From Anaerolineales bacterium (GTDB lineage: Bacteria; Chloroflexota; Anaerolineae; Anaerolineales; UBA4823): a stretch of DNA of 32,470 nt. Position 1 is the first letter of the stretch, and every line of letters starts with the position of its first letter. A program made the translations under genes and the position numbers. A model generated the notes under the pieces. That model was not told the DNA's origin. It ran no database searches and saw nothing but the letters and a program-made list of their open reading frames with translations. Positions 7,661 to 16,948 of the stretch are shown here, in pieces. Location: positions 1 to 32,470 of the forward strand of contig JAFGJM010000058.1 in NCBI GenBank assembly GCA_016929095.1, in the 5' to 3' direction.

Positions 7661-8446
7661 TTGTATCTCACATTCTTAGGAACTGCAGCCGGATGCGGCG
7701 TCCCTTCGTTTTATTGTAACTGTGCAGCTTGTCTCGAAGCGCAAGCCGACCCTCGCTGCCAGCGCTCTCGCTGCAGTGTGCTGATCCAAGGGCAGAAAAA
7801 TACTCTGATCGATACGCCGCCCGAATTACGCCTTCAGCTAATTCGTGAAAAAGTGGATCACATCGATCATCTGCTGCTTACACATTGGCACTATGACCAT
7901 ACCGGGGGGTTGGGTGATCTGGAATTCTACCAACGTGTGCACCGGCGGGAAGTAATCCCTGCATACATGACCGAAGATACCCACTCCTGGATGAAATCTT
8001 CTTTTTGGTTTTTAGAAGATTGCTTCTACACCAAACCGATCGCCCCGGGTTTTCATGTGACAATAGACGGTATCAAATACACCGCTTTAAAGGTGGAACA
8101 TACTCCCGGTACCATAGGACTCCTTCTGGAAACTGAAAACGGGCGGCGTACCGTGTATATCCCCGATACAGGTCCTTTACCCGGCAGCACCATAGAATTG
8201 ATCCACGGGATAGATACCTTCATCATTGGCGCCACTTTTTGGGGCCGTAATTGGATGCCCGAAGACCATCTATCTATAAGTGAAGCGGTAGAAATCGCCA
8301 AACAGATAGAGGCAAAACAAACGTATTTTACACATTTATCTATGCATCATGATACCCCCGTCACCAACCAAGAGCTGGAAGCCTATCTCGCGAATTTTGA
8401 AAACCATTTCCACCTGGCTTATGACGGCTTACGAATCGAAATCTAA
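7661..8446 (+). CDS. MBL-fold metallo-hydrolase, PhnP/PqqB-like
   Basis: A 261-residue metallo-beta-lactamase-fold phosphodiesterase-like hydrolase. The metal motif HWHYDH gives His75, His77, Asp79 and His80; further ligands are likely His147, the Asp in IPDTG and a late His in THLSMHH. Near the N-terminus FLGTAAGCGVPSFYCNCAAC resembles the structural zinc site of PhnP (Cys19, Cys21, Cys24). The start is TTG, with ggag 11 bases upstream; no in-frame ATG gives the conserved LTFLGT strand. PhnP cleaves cyclic ribose phosphates, but no phosphonate genes are here. As first gene of the oxidoreductase operon it may act on a cofactor or metabolite phosphodiester, which is inference. Confidence 0.88.
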   Translation: MYLTFLGTAAGCGVPSFYCNCAACLEAQADPRCQRSRCSVLIQGQKNTLIDTPPELRLQLIREKVDHIDHLLLTHWHYDHTGGLGDLEFYQRVHRREVIPAYMTEDTHSWMKSSFWFLEDCFYTKPIAPGFHVTIDGIKYTALKVEHTPGTIGLLLETENGRRTVYIPDTGPLPGSTIELIHGIDTFIIGATFWGRNWMPEDHLSISEAVEIAKQIEAKQTYFTHLSMHHDTPVTNQELEAYLANFENHFHLAYDGLRIEI

Positions 8447-8461
8447 ATGGGAGAAGAATAG

Positions 8462-10702
8462 GTGACCGAAAAAATTGACTTATCTCAACCCGGTGTGCAA
8501 ATAAAAAAATCCTGCTGTTTTTTCTGCCACCAAAATTGCGGCGTGTTGGCATATGTAAAAGATGGCAAAGTCCTTGCGATTGAAGGCGATCCATCTCATC
8601 CCACCAATCGGGGTGGGTTATGCTGCCGCGGCAATATTGCGCTAAAGCACCTGAATCACCCCGCCCGGATCAATGCCCCTCTCAAACGAGTGGGAGCGCG
8701 CGGTTCAGGTCAATGGGAAACAGTATCGTGGGATGAAGCCCTGGATGATATTGCCGCAAAACTGGCAAAAATCCGCGATGAATTTGGCGCCGAAGCTGTA
8801 GCCACAGCCGGCGGCACCCAGCGCACCGACGATTGGGCGCGCCGCCGATTTTTCAATCTCTTTGGCAGCCCCAATTCATTCCACAATGCCCATCTTTGTT
8901 GGATACCAACCTTCATGGTTGAAACGGCTATCTATGGTTGGTGCCCTTTTGAAATCGACCTGATGAACAGCCGCTGCATGGTGCTTTGGGGTCACAACCC
9001 GGCGGCTTCGGGGATGCCTGAAATGCGGGGGATTTCCGACTGTAAAGAAAATGGCATGAAACTTATTGTCATCGACCCAAAATATACCGAATCGGCTGCC
9101 AAAGCTGATATTTGGCTGCCTCTGCGACCCGGTTCCGATATCGCCCTGGCGCTGGCATGGCTGAACGTGATTATCTGGGAAGGGTTGTACGATCAACAAT
9201 TTATTGAAAATTGCTGTGTGGGCTTCAACGAATTAGCTAAGCATGTGCAACAATTCACCCCCGAATGGGCTGCCCCCCTCACCTGGTTGGATGCCGACCT
9301 GATCCGTGAATCCGCCCGCATGTATGCCACCCGCAAACCAGGCAATATCCAATGGGGAGTCGCAATCGATCAATCCGGTACTCCTTCAGGAGCCGCCATG
9401 CACGCCCGGGCGCTCTTACGCGCCGTGACCGGCAATCTTGACGCCCCCGGCTCCGATCTGTTGACCGGTCCCGCATTGGATTATATAACAGACGAGGAAA
9501 TGGAAGCCAATGAATGGCTGTCCGAAGAACAAAAACTCAAACAAATAGGCTCCGACCGTTATAAAATAACCACCTGGCCCGGATATGGACGCATCGCCGA
9601 ACTCACGAAAGCAACCTGGGGGAAAGCCCCCACAGCTGAATGGATGTGTGAAGCGCATCCTCCCTCCGTATTTAGAGCCATAATAACCGGAGAACCCTAC
9701 CCGATAAAAGCATTGCTCGTTTCAGCCACAAATCCGATAAACTCCTACGGTGATACAAAACAGGTTCTCGAAGCCTTGCGCAAAGTCGATTTCATGGTTA
9801 CCTGCGATTATTGGATGACCCCCTCAGCCATGCTTTCCGATTATGTGATGCCCATCGCCTGCTCCTTGGAGCGTCCGACCCTCACCAGCACCTACGGCTG
9901 TTCTGATTTCTTGATTGGTTCTCAGCGAGCGATCCAGCCAATGTATGAGCGGCGCACCGACTATGCATTCTGGCGCGGTTTGGCGCTTCGTTTTGGGCAG
10001 GATGAAATGTGGCCTTGGGAAAACCTGGAAGAAGCTTACTATTACCGGATTTATTCCCTGGGACATAATGTGAGCAGTTGGGACGAATTTGTCGAACAGG
10101 TTCGTTACCATTTTCCTCCGCGTGAGTATTACAAATATGGAAGAGTCGGTTTTGCTACCCCGTCAGGCAGAGTGGAATTATATTCAAGCACCCTGAAAGA
10201 GTTGGGGTACCCGCCCATGCCGGAATATATTCCTCCGGTAGAAAATGAAATAGACCATCCGGAAGTCGCCGAAAAATACCCATTGGTACTCACCACCGGT
10301 TGTGGTTTCATGCCCTACCACCACTCAGAGCATTTTCAAATCAAAGAATTACGCTATCTGCTTCCAGACCCATACATGGACATCAACCCTGCCACAGCCG
10401 CCGAGTTGAATATAAAAGAAGGCGATTGGGTATGGGTCGAAACTCGCAAAGGGAGGATGAAGTCACGGGCAAATCTTACGCAAGGAGTCCATCCCCGCGT
10501 GATAATCACACAGCGCGGCTGGTGGTATCCGGAACGCGCCGCCTGTGAACCTGAATTAGGCGGCTGCCTGGAAGCCAACACCAATATGCTGACCCGCGTC
10601 GACGACGAAGATTGCGACCCGATTGGTGGAAGTTGGGCAAACAAAGGGCTACTTTGCCGGGTTTACAAAGTTGAAGATTCTGATGGAAAGGCAGGCGAAT
10701 AA
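8462..10702 (+). CDS. Molybdopterin oxidoreductase, membrane-complex catalytic subunit
   Basis: Third oxidoreductase, 746 residues, no export signal. [4Fe-4S] ligands are Cys19, Cys22, Cys26 and Cys54, and the expected metal ligand is Cys146 (HLCWIP). His follows Cys22 where acetylene hydratase has Asp. The C-terminus carries GWWYPE and the molybdopterin-binding barrel. The start is GTG at 8462 with gggagaag upstream, 15 bases after the hydrolase stop. It is followed by a four-cluster protein, an NrfD protein and a CCG protein, so unlike the first two oxidoreductases it is wired to the membrane. Its closest sister in the window is the fourth oxidoreductase (shared IDQ, RAVTGN and MYERR/H-DF/YAFWRGL stretches). 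The substrate is unknown. Confidence 0.92.
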   Translation: MTEKIDLSQPGVQIKKSCCFFCHQNCGVLAYVKDGKVLAIEGDPSHPTNRGGLCCRGNIALKHLNHPARINAPLKRVGARGSGQWETVSWDEALDDIAAKLAKIRDEFGAEAVATAGGTQRTDDWARRRFFNLFGSPNSFHNAHLCWIPTFMVETAIYGWCPFEIDLMNSRCMVLWGHNPAASGMPEMRGISDCKENGMKLIVIDPKYTESAAKADIWLPLRPGSDIALALAWLNVIIWEGLYDQQFIENCCVGFNELAKHVQQFTPEWAAPLTWLDADLIRESARMYATRKPGNIQWGVAIDQSGTPSGAAMHARALLRAVTGNLDAPGSDLLTGPALDYITDEEMEANEWLSEEQKLKQIGSDRYKITTWPGYGRIAELTKATWGKAPTAEWMCEAHPPSVFRAIITGEPYPIKALLVSATNPINSYGDTKQVLEALRKVDFMVTCDYWMTPSAMLSDYVMPIACSLERPTLTSTYGCSDFLIGSQRAIQPMYERRTDYAFWRGLALRFGQDEMWPWENLEEAYYYRIYSLGHNVSSWDEFVEQVRYHFPPREYYKYGRVGFATPSGRVELYSSTLKELGYPPMPEYIPPVENEIDHPEVAEKYPLVLTTGCGFMPYHHSEHFQIKELRYLLPDPYMDINPATAAELNIKEGDWVWVETRKGRMKSRANLTQGVHPRVIITQRGWWYPERAACEPELGGCLEANTNMLTRVDDEDCDPIGGSWANKGLLCRVYKVEDSDGKAGE

Positions 10703-10703
10703 T

Positions 10704-11249
10704 ATGACACGCTACGCAATTGTTCTCGATACCCGTCGTTGCATTGGTTGCCATTCATGCACGGTTGCTTGCCGCACCCATAATAACCTCCCTCTGGATA
10801 TCATTTACAATCCAGTATTCACGAATGGCCCAACAGGCGTATTTCCGAATATTCACACATCCTACATGCCTATGATCTGCATGCATTGCGCCAATCCGCC
10901 TTGTGTGAGTTGCTGTCCAACCGGCGCCTCGATCCAGCAGGAAGACGGCATCGTCTGGGTCGATGAAAACAAATGTATCGGTTGTAAAGCCTGCGTGATG
11001 GCATGCCCTTATGGCGCTCGTACACCCAGTCCGCACACAGGTATTGTTGTTAAATGCGATTTTTGTGCAGACAGGTTGGCAGAAGGTAAAGAGCCTTTCT
11101 GTGTACAAACCTGCCACCAACGGGCGCGTATCTTCGGCGATCTGGATGATCCAAAAAGTGAAGTCCACAAACTGGTCAACACCGAACCGGTGATTACTTT
11201 ACTTCCGGAACTAGGCACCGAGCCTCATGCATTTTATATCTTGGACTGA
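10704..11249 (+). CDS. Four-cluster ferredoxin subunit, DmsB/PhsB/DsrO type
   Basis: A 181-residue electron-transfer subunit with four [4Fe-4S] sites: Cys13/16/19/23, Cys59/62/67/71, Cys91/94/97/101 and Cys118/121/133/137. This is the full set expected for the B subunit of DMSO/polysulfide/thiosulfate reductase-type complexes, linking the catalytic subunit to the NrfD membrane protein. It has no twin-arginine leader, so the complex faces the cytoplasm. I use the ATG at 10704, one base after the upstream stop; the longer frame lies in the oxidoreductase gene. The NrfD gene follows after 11 bases. Confidence 0.93.
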   Translation: MTRYAIVLDTRRCIGCHSCTVACRTHNNLPLDIIYNPVFTNGPTGVFPNIHTSYMPMICMHCANPPCVSCCPTGASIQQEDGIVWVDENKCIGCKACVMACPYGARTPSPHTGIVVKCDFCADRLAEGKEPFCVQTCHQRARIFGDLDDPKSEVHKLVNTEPVITLLPELGTEPHAFYILD

Positions 11250-11260
11250 GGAGGATTGGG

Positions 11261-12187
11261 ATGATAAATAAGCATTATTGGGGTTGGCCTGTTGCAGGAT
11301 ATTTGTTCCTGGGAGGTTTGGGGGGCGGTATGGCAGTTGTTTCCACCGCCGCGGATCTATTCTGGGGTAAAGGTGACATATTTGCCCTGGGAAATTTCAT
11401 CGCATCCGTGATCATTGGCATCGGTAGTGGGCTCTTGGTATTTGAATTAGGGAAACCCTTCCGTTTTTGGCGCGTTTTTTCCACCCAAAAAGCCGTGATG
11501 ACCGTTGGGGCGTGGTTGCTGGGTCTTCTGATCATCACCAGTACGGTTTACTTTTCGTTCTGGTTATCCTTCCTCCCATGGAGTAATTGGATATTGATCC
11601 GCCAATTGCTGGCTGGTTTCAACTTACTATTGGGTGTGGGCGTTATCACCTATACCGGTGTCTTGTTGGGCAGTATGAAAGCGCGCCCTTTCTGGAGCAG
11701 CCCGGCTTTACCGATTTTATTTGCCGTTTCCGGTCTCTCTACCGGATTGGCTGCGCAATCTCTGCTGGCAGGATTATGGCCTTATCAGGCAACTCAAACC
11801 TCGTTTGAACAAATCTATGGCTTTCTACACAAACTGGATACCGGTTTAATTGTTTTCGAATTGCTGATAGTCATGATCTATGTACTGATGATGCGCGCTT
11901 ATGCCGGGAAAGAAGCAGAAATGATCACTGCAAAATTACTAACCGGCGCTTACGCATTGCCGTTCTGGGGTGGGTTGATCGTGTTAGGTTTATTGATCCC
12001 CCTGGCGCTATATTTTATCGGGGGCAGCGCAGCCACTCTCCTGGCGCCCTGGTGTGTGCTCATCGGGGGTGTCTTCCTGCGTTTTCTGATCGTATATTCA
12101 GATCCGCGCAAGATGCTGCCCGGTGAAACAATGTATAAGGAGCGACTTCCTAAAGGTAACGAAGCGTTCCTTGAATCGTGGAAGTAA
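11261..12187 (+). CDS. NrfD/PsrC-family membrane quinone-interacting subunit
   Basis: A 308-residue integral membrane protein with about eight hydrophobic segments, the first at residues 11-33 (YLFLGGLGGGMAVVSTAA, the family's glycine-rich first helix). NrfD proteins exchange electrons with menaquinone and lack cofactors. The start ATG follows a very strong gaggagg. The end of the gene abuts the CCG-protein start directly. The three-gene order Fe-S subunit, NrfD and HdrD-like protein recalls DsrO-DsrP-DsrK, although the heme subunits DsrJ and DsrM are absent. The complex therefore probably joins quinol, a cytoplasmic molybdopterin enzyme and a thiol/disulfide or ferredoxin partner. Confidence 0.93.
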   Translation: MINKHYWGWPVAGYLFLGGLGGGMAVVSTAADLFWGKGDIFALGNFIASVIIGIGSGLLVFELGKPFRFWRVFSTQKAVMTVGAWLLGLLIITSTVYFSFWLSFLPWSNWILIRQLLAGFNLLLGVGVITYTGVLLGSMKARPFWSSPALPILFAVSGLSTGLAAQSLLAGLWPYQATQTSFEQIYGFLHKLDTGLIVFELLIVMIYVLMMRAYAGKEAEMITAKLLTGAYALPFWGGLIVLGLLIPLALYFIGGSAATLLAPWCVLIGGVFLRFLIVYSDPRKMLPGETMYKERLPKGNEAFLESWK

Positions 12188-13348
12188 ATGAATAGAAAGC
12201 ATACAGATAAAATTATCAAAAAATATGCTGAAGAATGTATTCAATGCGGCGTATGCCTAGATTCATGTAGCTTATTAAACAATTTAGGCATGACGCCGGG
12301 GGAAATTGCTAATGCATTACTGGAAAACCGAATAAATCCCGAAATTCACAACGCCATCCTGCGCTGCTCTTTATGCGGCTTGTGCGGGATGGATTGTTTA
12401 GAAAACCTGCGACCAACGGAATTAATGACCGCAGCACGAGAAATTCTCATCGATCGAGAAATTATCTCGGTTGAAGATTACCAGGCCATGCTTATGGACC
12501 AGGATTGGAATTTCTTCACGCTATACCGGGATACTTATGGTATATCATATGAAGACCTGAAGAGATCACAATATGATACACTTTTCTTCCCCGGCTGCGC
12601 TTTATCAAGCTATTCACCCGAGTTAACCCGTGCTGCTTATGGATGGCTGTCCAATTATCAAGGTTTAGAACCGGGTTTCTCAGACCTTTGTTGCGGTAAT
12701 CCTTTATCATCCATTGGCATGGCTGAGCGGGCAAAGAATTTAAATCGCTACTTATGGCAGCAAATGCAATCAGCCGGCGCTACCCGATTAATCACCGCCT
12801 GCCCGAACTGCTTGTATCAGCTCAAGAGTTCACTTCCCGGGATTGAAGTCCTTTCATTGTATGAATTAATGAATAAAAGTGACTTGCGCTTGCATGGTGA
12901 TGAAAAACTCAGCGTCCATGATTCCTGTCCTGACCGATATGATGTGAATATTGGAAAAGATGTGAGAAATATATTGTCCGGCTATTCTCTCACTGAGATG
13001 GAACACTTCGGCCAGAACACCATATGTTGCGGTTCGGGGGGCATTGTATCTATAATCGATCCGGACTTATGCGAAGAACGCGCCCGCATTCGCATGAAAG
13101 AATGGGAAGATACCAATACTGAAAAATGCGTTACTTCCTGCATGGCTTGCGCGCACCGCCTGGGACGGGCGTCACAACCCGGAAATGTCATTCATGTATT
13201 AGAGATAATTTTCAACATAAAAGTCAATTATGCCCAAATCGATCGCAATGCTCAGGCAATATGGGAAGGCGAACAGGGTGAAATCAATATTGCCCGTTTA
13301 AATCAGGCGCGTATCCGGCAGGGGCTCGAGGAGCATGTGGAAAAATGA
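12188..13348 (+). CDS. HdrD/DsrK-like CCG-domain iron-sulfur protein
   Basis: A 386-residue protein with two ferredoxin-type clusters at the N-terminus (Cys17/20/23/27 and Cys60/63/66/70), followed by two CCG domains. The first contains FFPGC and DLCCGNP; the second contains TICCGSGG and SCMAC. CCG domains bind the noncubane [4Fe-4S] centres of heterodisulfide reductase or serve related thiol chemistry in DsrK, GlpC and LutA-type proteins. No membrane segment is present, so it would dock on the adjacent NrfD protein. The ATG starts directly after the NrfD stop with no intervening base. The last four bases overlap the next gene (ATGA). Confidence 0.93.
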   Translation: MNRKHTDKIIKKYAEECIQCGVCLDSCSLLNNLGMTPGEIANALLENRINPEIHNAILRCSLCGLCGMDCLENLRPTELMTAAREILIDREIISVEDYQAMLMDQDWNFFTLYRDTYGISYEDLKRSQYDTLFFPGCALSSYSPELTRAAYGWLSNYQGLEPGFSDLCCGNPLSSIGMAERAKNLNRYLWQQMQSAGATRLITACPNCLYQLKSSLPGIEVLSLYELMNKSDLRLHGDEKLSVHDSCPDRYDVNIGKDVRNILSGYSLTEMEHFGQNTICCGSGGIVSIIDPDLCEERARIRMKEWEDTNTEKCVTSCMACAHRLGRASQPGNVIHVLEIIFNIKVNYAQIDRNAQAIWEGEQGEINIARLNQARIRQGLEEHVEK

Positions 13349-14664
13349 AACCGGAACACGCCAGATTGATTGAAAACACTGAAAGCGTCTGCCCGGTTTG
13401 CCTGCAAGTTATCGATGCCCAGGTAGTGCAACAAGAGGGAAATGTTTACATTAAAAAATGCTGCCCTGACCACGGGCCAATCACCTCTTATATTTGGCCG
13501 GACGTTGAACATTATCTATGGATGAATTCATTCCGGCTACCCTTTTCTCGGCCTTCGAGTCGCACAGAAAACAACCAGGGTTGTCCGCACGATTGCGGTC
13601 TATGCAACCGTCATTTACGGCATTCGACTCTGGTCGAAATCGAAGTCACCCATCGCTGTAACCTGCACTGCCCGGTGTGCTTCATGGCAGCCGGAACCAC
13701 ATTACCCGACCCAACCCTGCAAGAACTGGAAGCCATGTACCTGGCTATCTACGCGCAATGCGGCCCTCAGGTAGGGCTTCAACTCACTGGCGGTGAACCA
13801 ACCGTGCGCTCCGACCTCCTGGAAATCATCCAGCTAGGACGACGCATTGGCTTCCTCGCCATGGAAATTAACACCAACGGCATCCTGATTGCTAAAGATC
13901 CCGGATACCTTGAAAATTTAGTGAATGCCGGTATCACTGGCATCTATTTACAATTCGATGGACTAACCCCTGAACCCTACCTTCATTTACGGGGCAAAGA
14001 CCTTCTGGCGACAAAATTGGCTGCCATTCAGAAATGCCGTGAGGCAGGTATTCAGGTTGTATTGGCCGCCACCTTGATCCCGGATATCAACCACGATCAA
14101 ATTGGGAAAATATTGGACTTTGCCTTACAGAACGTCGATGTTGTTGCCGGGGTTGCATTACAACCCGCTTTTAGCTCAGGTCGTTTTGAAATCGATTATA
14201 AAAAAGGTTATGGCATGGGGGATGTAATTTTCCAATTGAGTGAGCAAAGCGCAGGTCTTATACAACCCAAAGATATGTGGCCCCTGGGATGCTCTCATCC
14301 CCTCTGTTCTTGCGGTACGCAATTGATTAATAACGGTAATAATTTTGAACCGATTACCCGTCACATCACTCTTGAAGAATATAAACAAGGTTTTAATCCA
14401 AACAGCCCGCAAGGCTCGATATTTGCCGATCTTCTGGCTGCAAAAAACATCGATACAAAAAACAGCCTGTCGGTAATTGTGATGAATTACATGGATGCCA
14501 TGTCGTTAGACCTCAAGCGCCTGCAAGAATGCAGTATGACTGTAACCATGAAAGACGGTCGTCTGATCCCATTCTGCGCATATCAACTCACGAATTTATA
14601 TGGTCGCCGTTTACATCCCGCCTGGGGTATGGAAACCCATAATGAGGTTTCCCGTGTCCGGTAA
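13345..14664 (+). CDS. Radical SAM protein of the MJ0619/tetraether-synthase (Tes) type
   Basis: A 439-residue multi-cluster radical SAM enzyme. The SAM cluster motif is Cys105-x3-Cys109-x2-Cys112. Just upstream the signature GCPHDCGLCNRH (Cys80, Cys84, Cys87) marks the MJ0619 family. An N-terminal rubredoxin/zinc-like CPVC...CCPDHG (Cys16, Cys19, Cys39/40, His43) and C-terminal cysteines 316, 321, 323, 396 and 411 (IPFCAY) fit extra metal sites. MJ0619 was first reported as a pterin methylase and later shown to be the archaeal tetraether lipid synthase Tes; many bacterial homologues are uncharacterised. It starts within the CCG gene's stop (ATGA) and overlaps the next gene, so it belongs to the operon. 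Whether the substrate is a lipid, a pterin or something else cannot be told from sequence. Confidence 0.9.
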   Translation: MKPEHARLIENTESVCPVCLQVIDAQVVQQEGNVYIKKCCPDHGPITSYIWPDVEHYLWMNSFRLPFSRPSSRTENNQGCPHDCGLCNRHLRHSTLVEIEVTHRCNLHCPVCFMAAGTTLPDPTLQELEAMYLAIYAQCGPQVGLQLTGGEPTVRSDLLEIIQLGRRIGFLAMEINTNGILIAKDPGYLENLVNAGITGIYLQFDGLTPEPYLHLRGKDLLATKLAAIQKCREAGIQVVLAATLIPDINHDQIGKILDFALQNVDVVAGVALQPAFSSGRFEIDYKKGYGMGDVIFQLSEQSAGLIQPKDMWPLGCSHPLCSCGTQLINNGNNFEPITRHITLEEYKQGFNPNSPQGSIFADLLAAKNIDTKNSLSVIVMNYMDAMSLDLKRLQECSMTVTMKDGRLIPFCAYQLTNLYGRRLHPAWGMETHNEVSRVR

Positions 14665-16948
14665 TCGTTATATAACGCGGACGAATTGCCAGTTATGCGG
14701 CTATTTATGCGGTCTTTTGGCAACCGTTGAAGATGGACGAATTATAAAAATCAAGCCCGATGCCAGCCGCTATCCCTATGATGAAACCTTAGTACGTTCT
14801 TGCCTAAGGAACCGGTCTCTTTTGGAATTTCTCGACCATCCCAGCCGTATCAATTACCCACTTAAGCGTTTTGGAGAACGCGGTTCGGGGCAATGGCAGC
14901 GTATTGGCTGGGATCAGGCGATCGATGAAATCGCTAAAAAATTGCAAGAACTGAAGGATAAGTTTGGCGCCGAAACGTTAGCCACCAGTATTGGCGGACC
15001 GCATACCGTTTTCTGGCCTATGCATCGCTTTCTCAATCTATTCGGCAGCCCTAATAATATGGGCATTGGTCAAATTTGCTGGAATCCTGCTGTTTGGATC
15101 AACACATTAACCTTCGGCTGGCCTGTCGATTTTGAACTTGAACCCGGTGTAACCCAATGCGCCATCATTTGGGGGATTAATCCTGCTGAATCGGATAATT
15201 CTTTATTTTGGCGCACCGTGAGAAATTTCAAACACCAGGGGGGAAATCTGATTGTGATCGACCCGCGCTACACAAAAGCTGCCGGTATTGCCGATCTCTG
15301 GCTGCCCATCAAACCCGGGACAGACGATGCTCTGGCAGCGGGGTTGATCAAGATTATCCTGGATGAGCATTTATATGACCCCGATTTTGTAAATACGTGG
15401 TGTTTTGGATTAGAACATTTACAACAAAAAATGGCTTCTTTTTCCATCCATGATATCGGTGAAATCACCGGGCTTGGTGAAGCCAGAATTTACCAGGCAG
15501 CCCGTTTATTTACGGCTCAAAATCCAGCCACCATCATTTCCGGACGAGGCATCGATCAGCTTGGGTATTCCAGCATTCAAACCCATCGCGGCATCGCCGT
15601 CTTACGCGCCGTGACCGGCAATGTGGATGTCCCTGGAGCATCGCATATTGCCTGCATGCCGGATTTCATCCCCGAGATCGATTTTGAGTTAACAGACAGG
15701 TTGCCCTCCAGCCAGGCGCAAAAACAGTTGGGGGCTGAACGGATATTGCTGCAAAATTATCAGGGATACGATCTGGTACAGGAACAGACTGTGCGATTCA
15801 ATCAACGCCTGCCCCAACGTTATCTCACCTCTGCGCACCCCCATTTGATCTGGCAAGCCATGACCACCGGAATGCCCTATCCTATCCGGGCTATGATCGT
15901 GATGGGCTCCAACCCGTTATCTTCCCAGGCTGACACCCACCTGATTTATGAAGCATTGAAAAGCCTGGATTTACTGGTCGTCCTGGAACTAGTCAACACG
16001 CCCACCACTATGCTGGCGGATTACGTTTTGCCCATTGCCGGCGTATTGGAGCGCCCCGTACTGCAAACCAACGCAGGGATAGCCAATATCGCCTACGGGG
16101 GAAATGCCGCTATTTCACCTATGTATGAAAGGCATTACGATTTTGATTTCTGGCGAGGACTGGGAGTCCGGCTTGGTCAGAAAGATGATTGGCCTTGGGA
16201 AACATTTCATAAAAGCCTGGACGCAACATTTGCCCCACTGGGAATGAATTGGGAGGCATTCTGTGAAACAGGATTATATAATCGTCCAAATGTCTATCGA
16301 AAATTTACCCAACCCGATCCTAAAACCGGCCAAGAACGCGGCTTCTCTACGCCCAGCGGAAGAATCGAACTCTATTCCAATGTTTTAGAAAGCGTGGGGT
16401 ACGATCCTCTACCGGGTTATACGCCTCCAAAAACAAAAATATCCCGCCATTCACCATATCCTCTTACACTAATCAGCGGCGCCCGCAAGCAGCCTTTCTA
16501 CGCCTCGGGCTTCCACCAGATTGAATCTCTGCGAAAAACCCACCCAACACCCTGGGCTGAAATGAGCGCCGTCACCGCCATGAAACTCACGCTGGCTGAA
16601 GGCGATCCGGTTTTGGTGGAAACAATCCATGGCAAAGCTCGTTTCACTGTACACCTGACCGGGATGCGGGATGATGTCGTCAGCGTCGAATATGGCTGGT
16701 GGTACCCGGAATTATCTGCTGAAGAGCCGGTTTTGAGTGGTTTATGGATCTCGAATGCCAATCTTTTAACTTCAGCCGCTATCGATGATTGTGACCCATT
16801 ACTCGGGCAATGGGCTTTTAATGGTTTACCATGCCGGGTAATTCCGGTGAAAGAAAACGAAAACAACGGATTGGGGACATTACCCGATCAAGTTGATATT
16901 CCTCAATCTAAGAATATCGAAAATCAGGAAATCAGAATTCATGAATAG
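14642..16948 (+). CDS. Molybdopterin oxidoreductase, fourth paralogue
   Basis: A 768-residue member of the same clade. Cluster ligands are Cys16, Cys19, Cys23 and Cys54; the probable metal ligand is Cys146 (QICWNP). The residue after Cys19 is Gly, not the Asp of acetylene hydratase nor the His of its three neighbours. After Cys54 comes Leu-Arg-Asn instead of the usual x-Lys/Arg-Gly. The active site is thus the most divergent of the four. The start is uncertain: ATG at 14642 is used, but GTG at 14654 has a better Shine-Dalgarno (gagg, 6 bases away). A longer frame from 14600 is unnecessary. It overlaps the radical SAM gene and the next gene. It has no dedicated ferredoxin right after it, so it may share the complex above or use the ferredoxin-DUF169 protein. 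Confidence 0.92.
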   Translation: MRFPVSGNRYITRTNCQLCGYLCGLLATVEDGRIIKIKPDASRYPYDETLVRSCLRNRSLLEFLDHPSRINYPLKRFGERGSGQWQRIGWDQAIDEIAKKLQELKDKFGAETLATSIGGPHTVFWPMHRFLNLFGSPNNMGIGQICWNPAVWINTLTFGWPVDFELEPGVTQCAIIWGINPAESDNSLFWRTVRNFKHQGGNLIVIDPRYTKAAGIADLWLPIKPGTDDALAAGLIKIILDEHLYDPDFVNTWCFGLEHLQQKMASFSIHDIGEITGLGEARIYQAARLFTAQNPATIISGRGIDQLGYSSIQTHRGIAVLRAVTGNVDVPGASHIACMPDFIPEIDFELTDRLPSSQAQKQLGAERILLQNYQGYDLVQEQTVRFNQRLPQRYLTSAHPHLIWQAMTTGMPYPIRAMIVMGSNPLSSQADTHLIYEALKSLDLLVVLELVNTPTTMLADYVLPIAGVLERPVLQTNAGIANIAYGGNAAISPMYERHYDFDFWRGLGVRLGQKDDWPWETFHKSLDATFAPLGMNWEAFCETGLYNRPNVYRKFTQPDPKTGQERGFSTPSGRIELYSNVLESVGYDPLPGYTPPKTKISRHSPYPLTLISGARKQPFYASGFHQIESLRKTHPTPWAEMSAVTAMKLTLAEGDPVLVETIHGKARFTVHLTGMRDDVVSVEYGWWYPELSAEEPVLSGLWISNANLLTSAAIDDCDPLLGQWAFNGLPCRVIPVKENENNGLGTLPDQVDIPQSKNIENQEIRIHE

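Noticed and set aside
14600..14641. N-terminal extension of the fourth oxidoreductase
   Set aside because: These codons lie inside the radical SAM gene's conserved end, and the extra residues match nothing in the paralogues.
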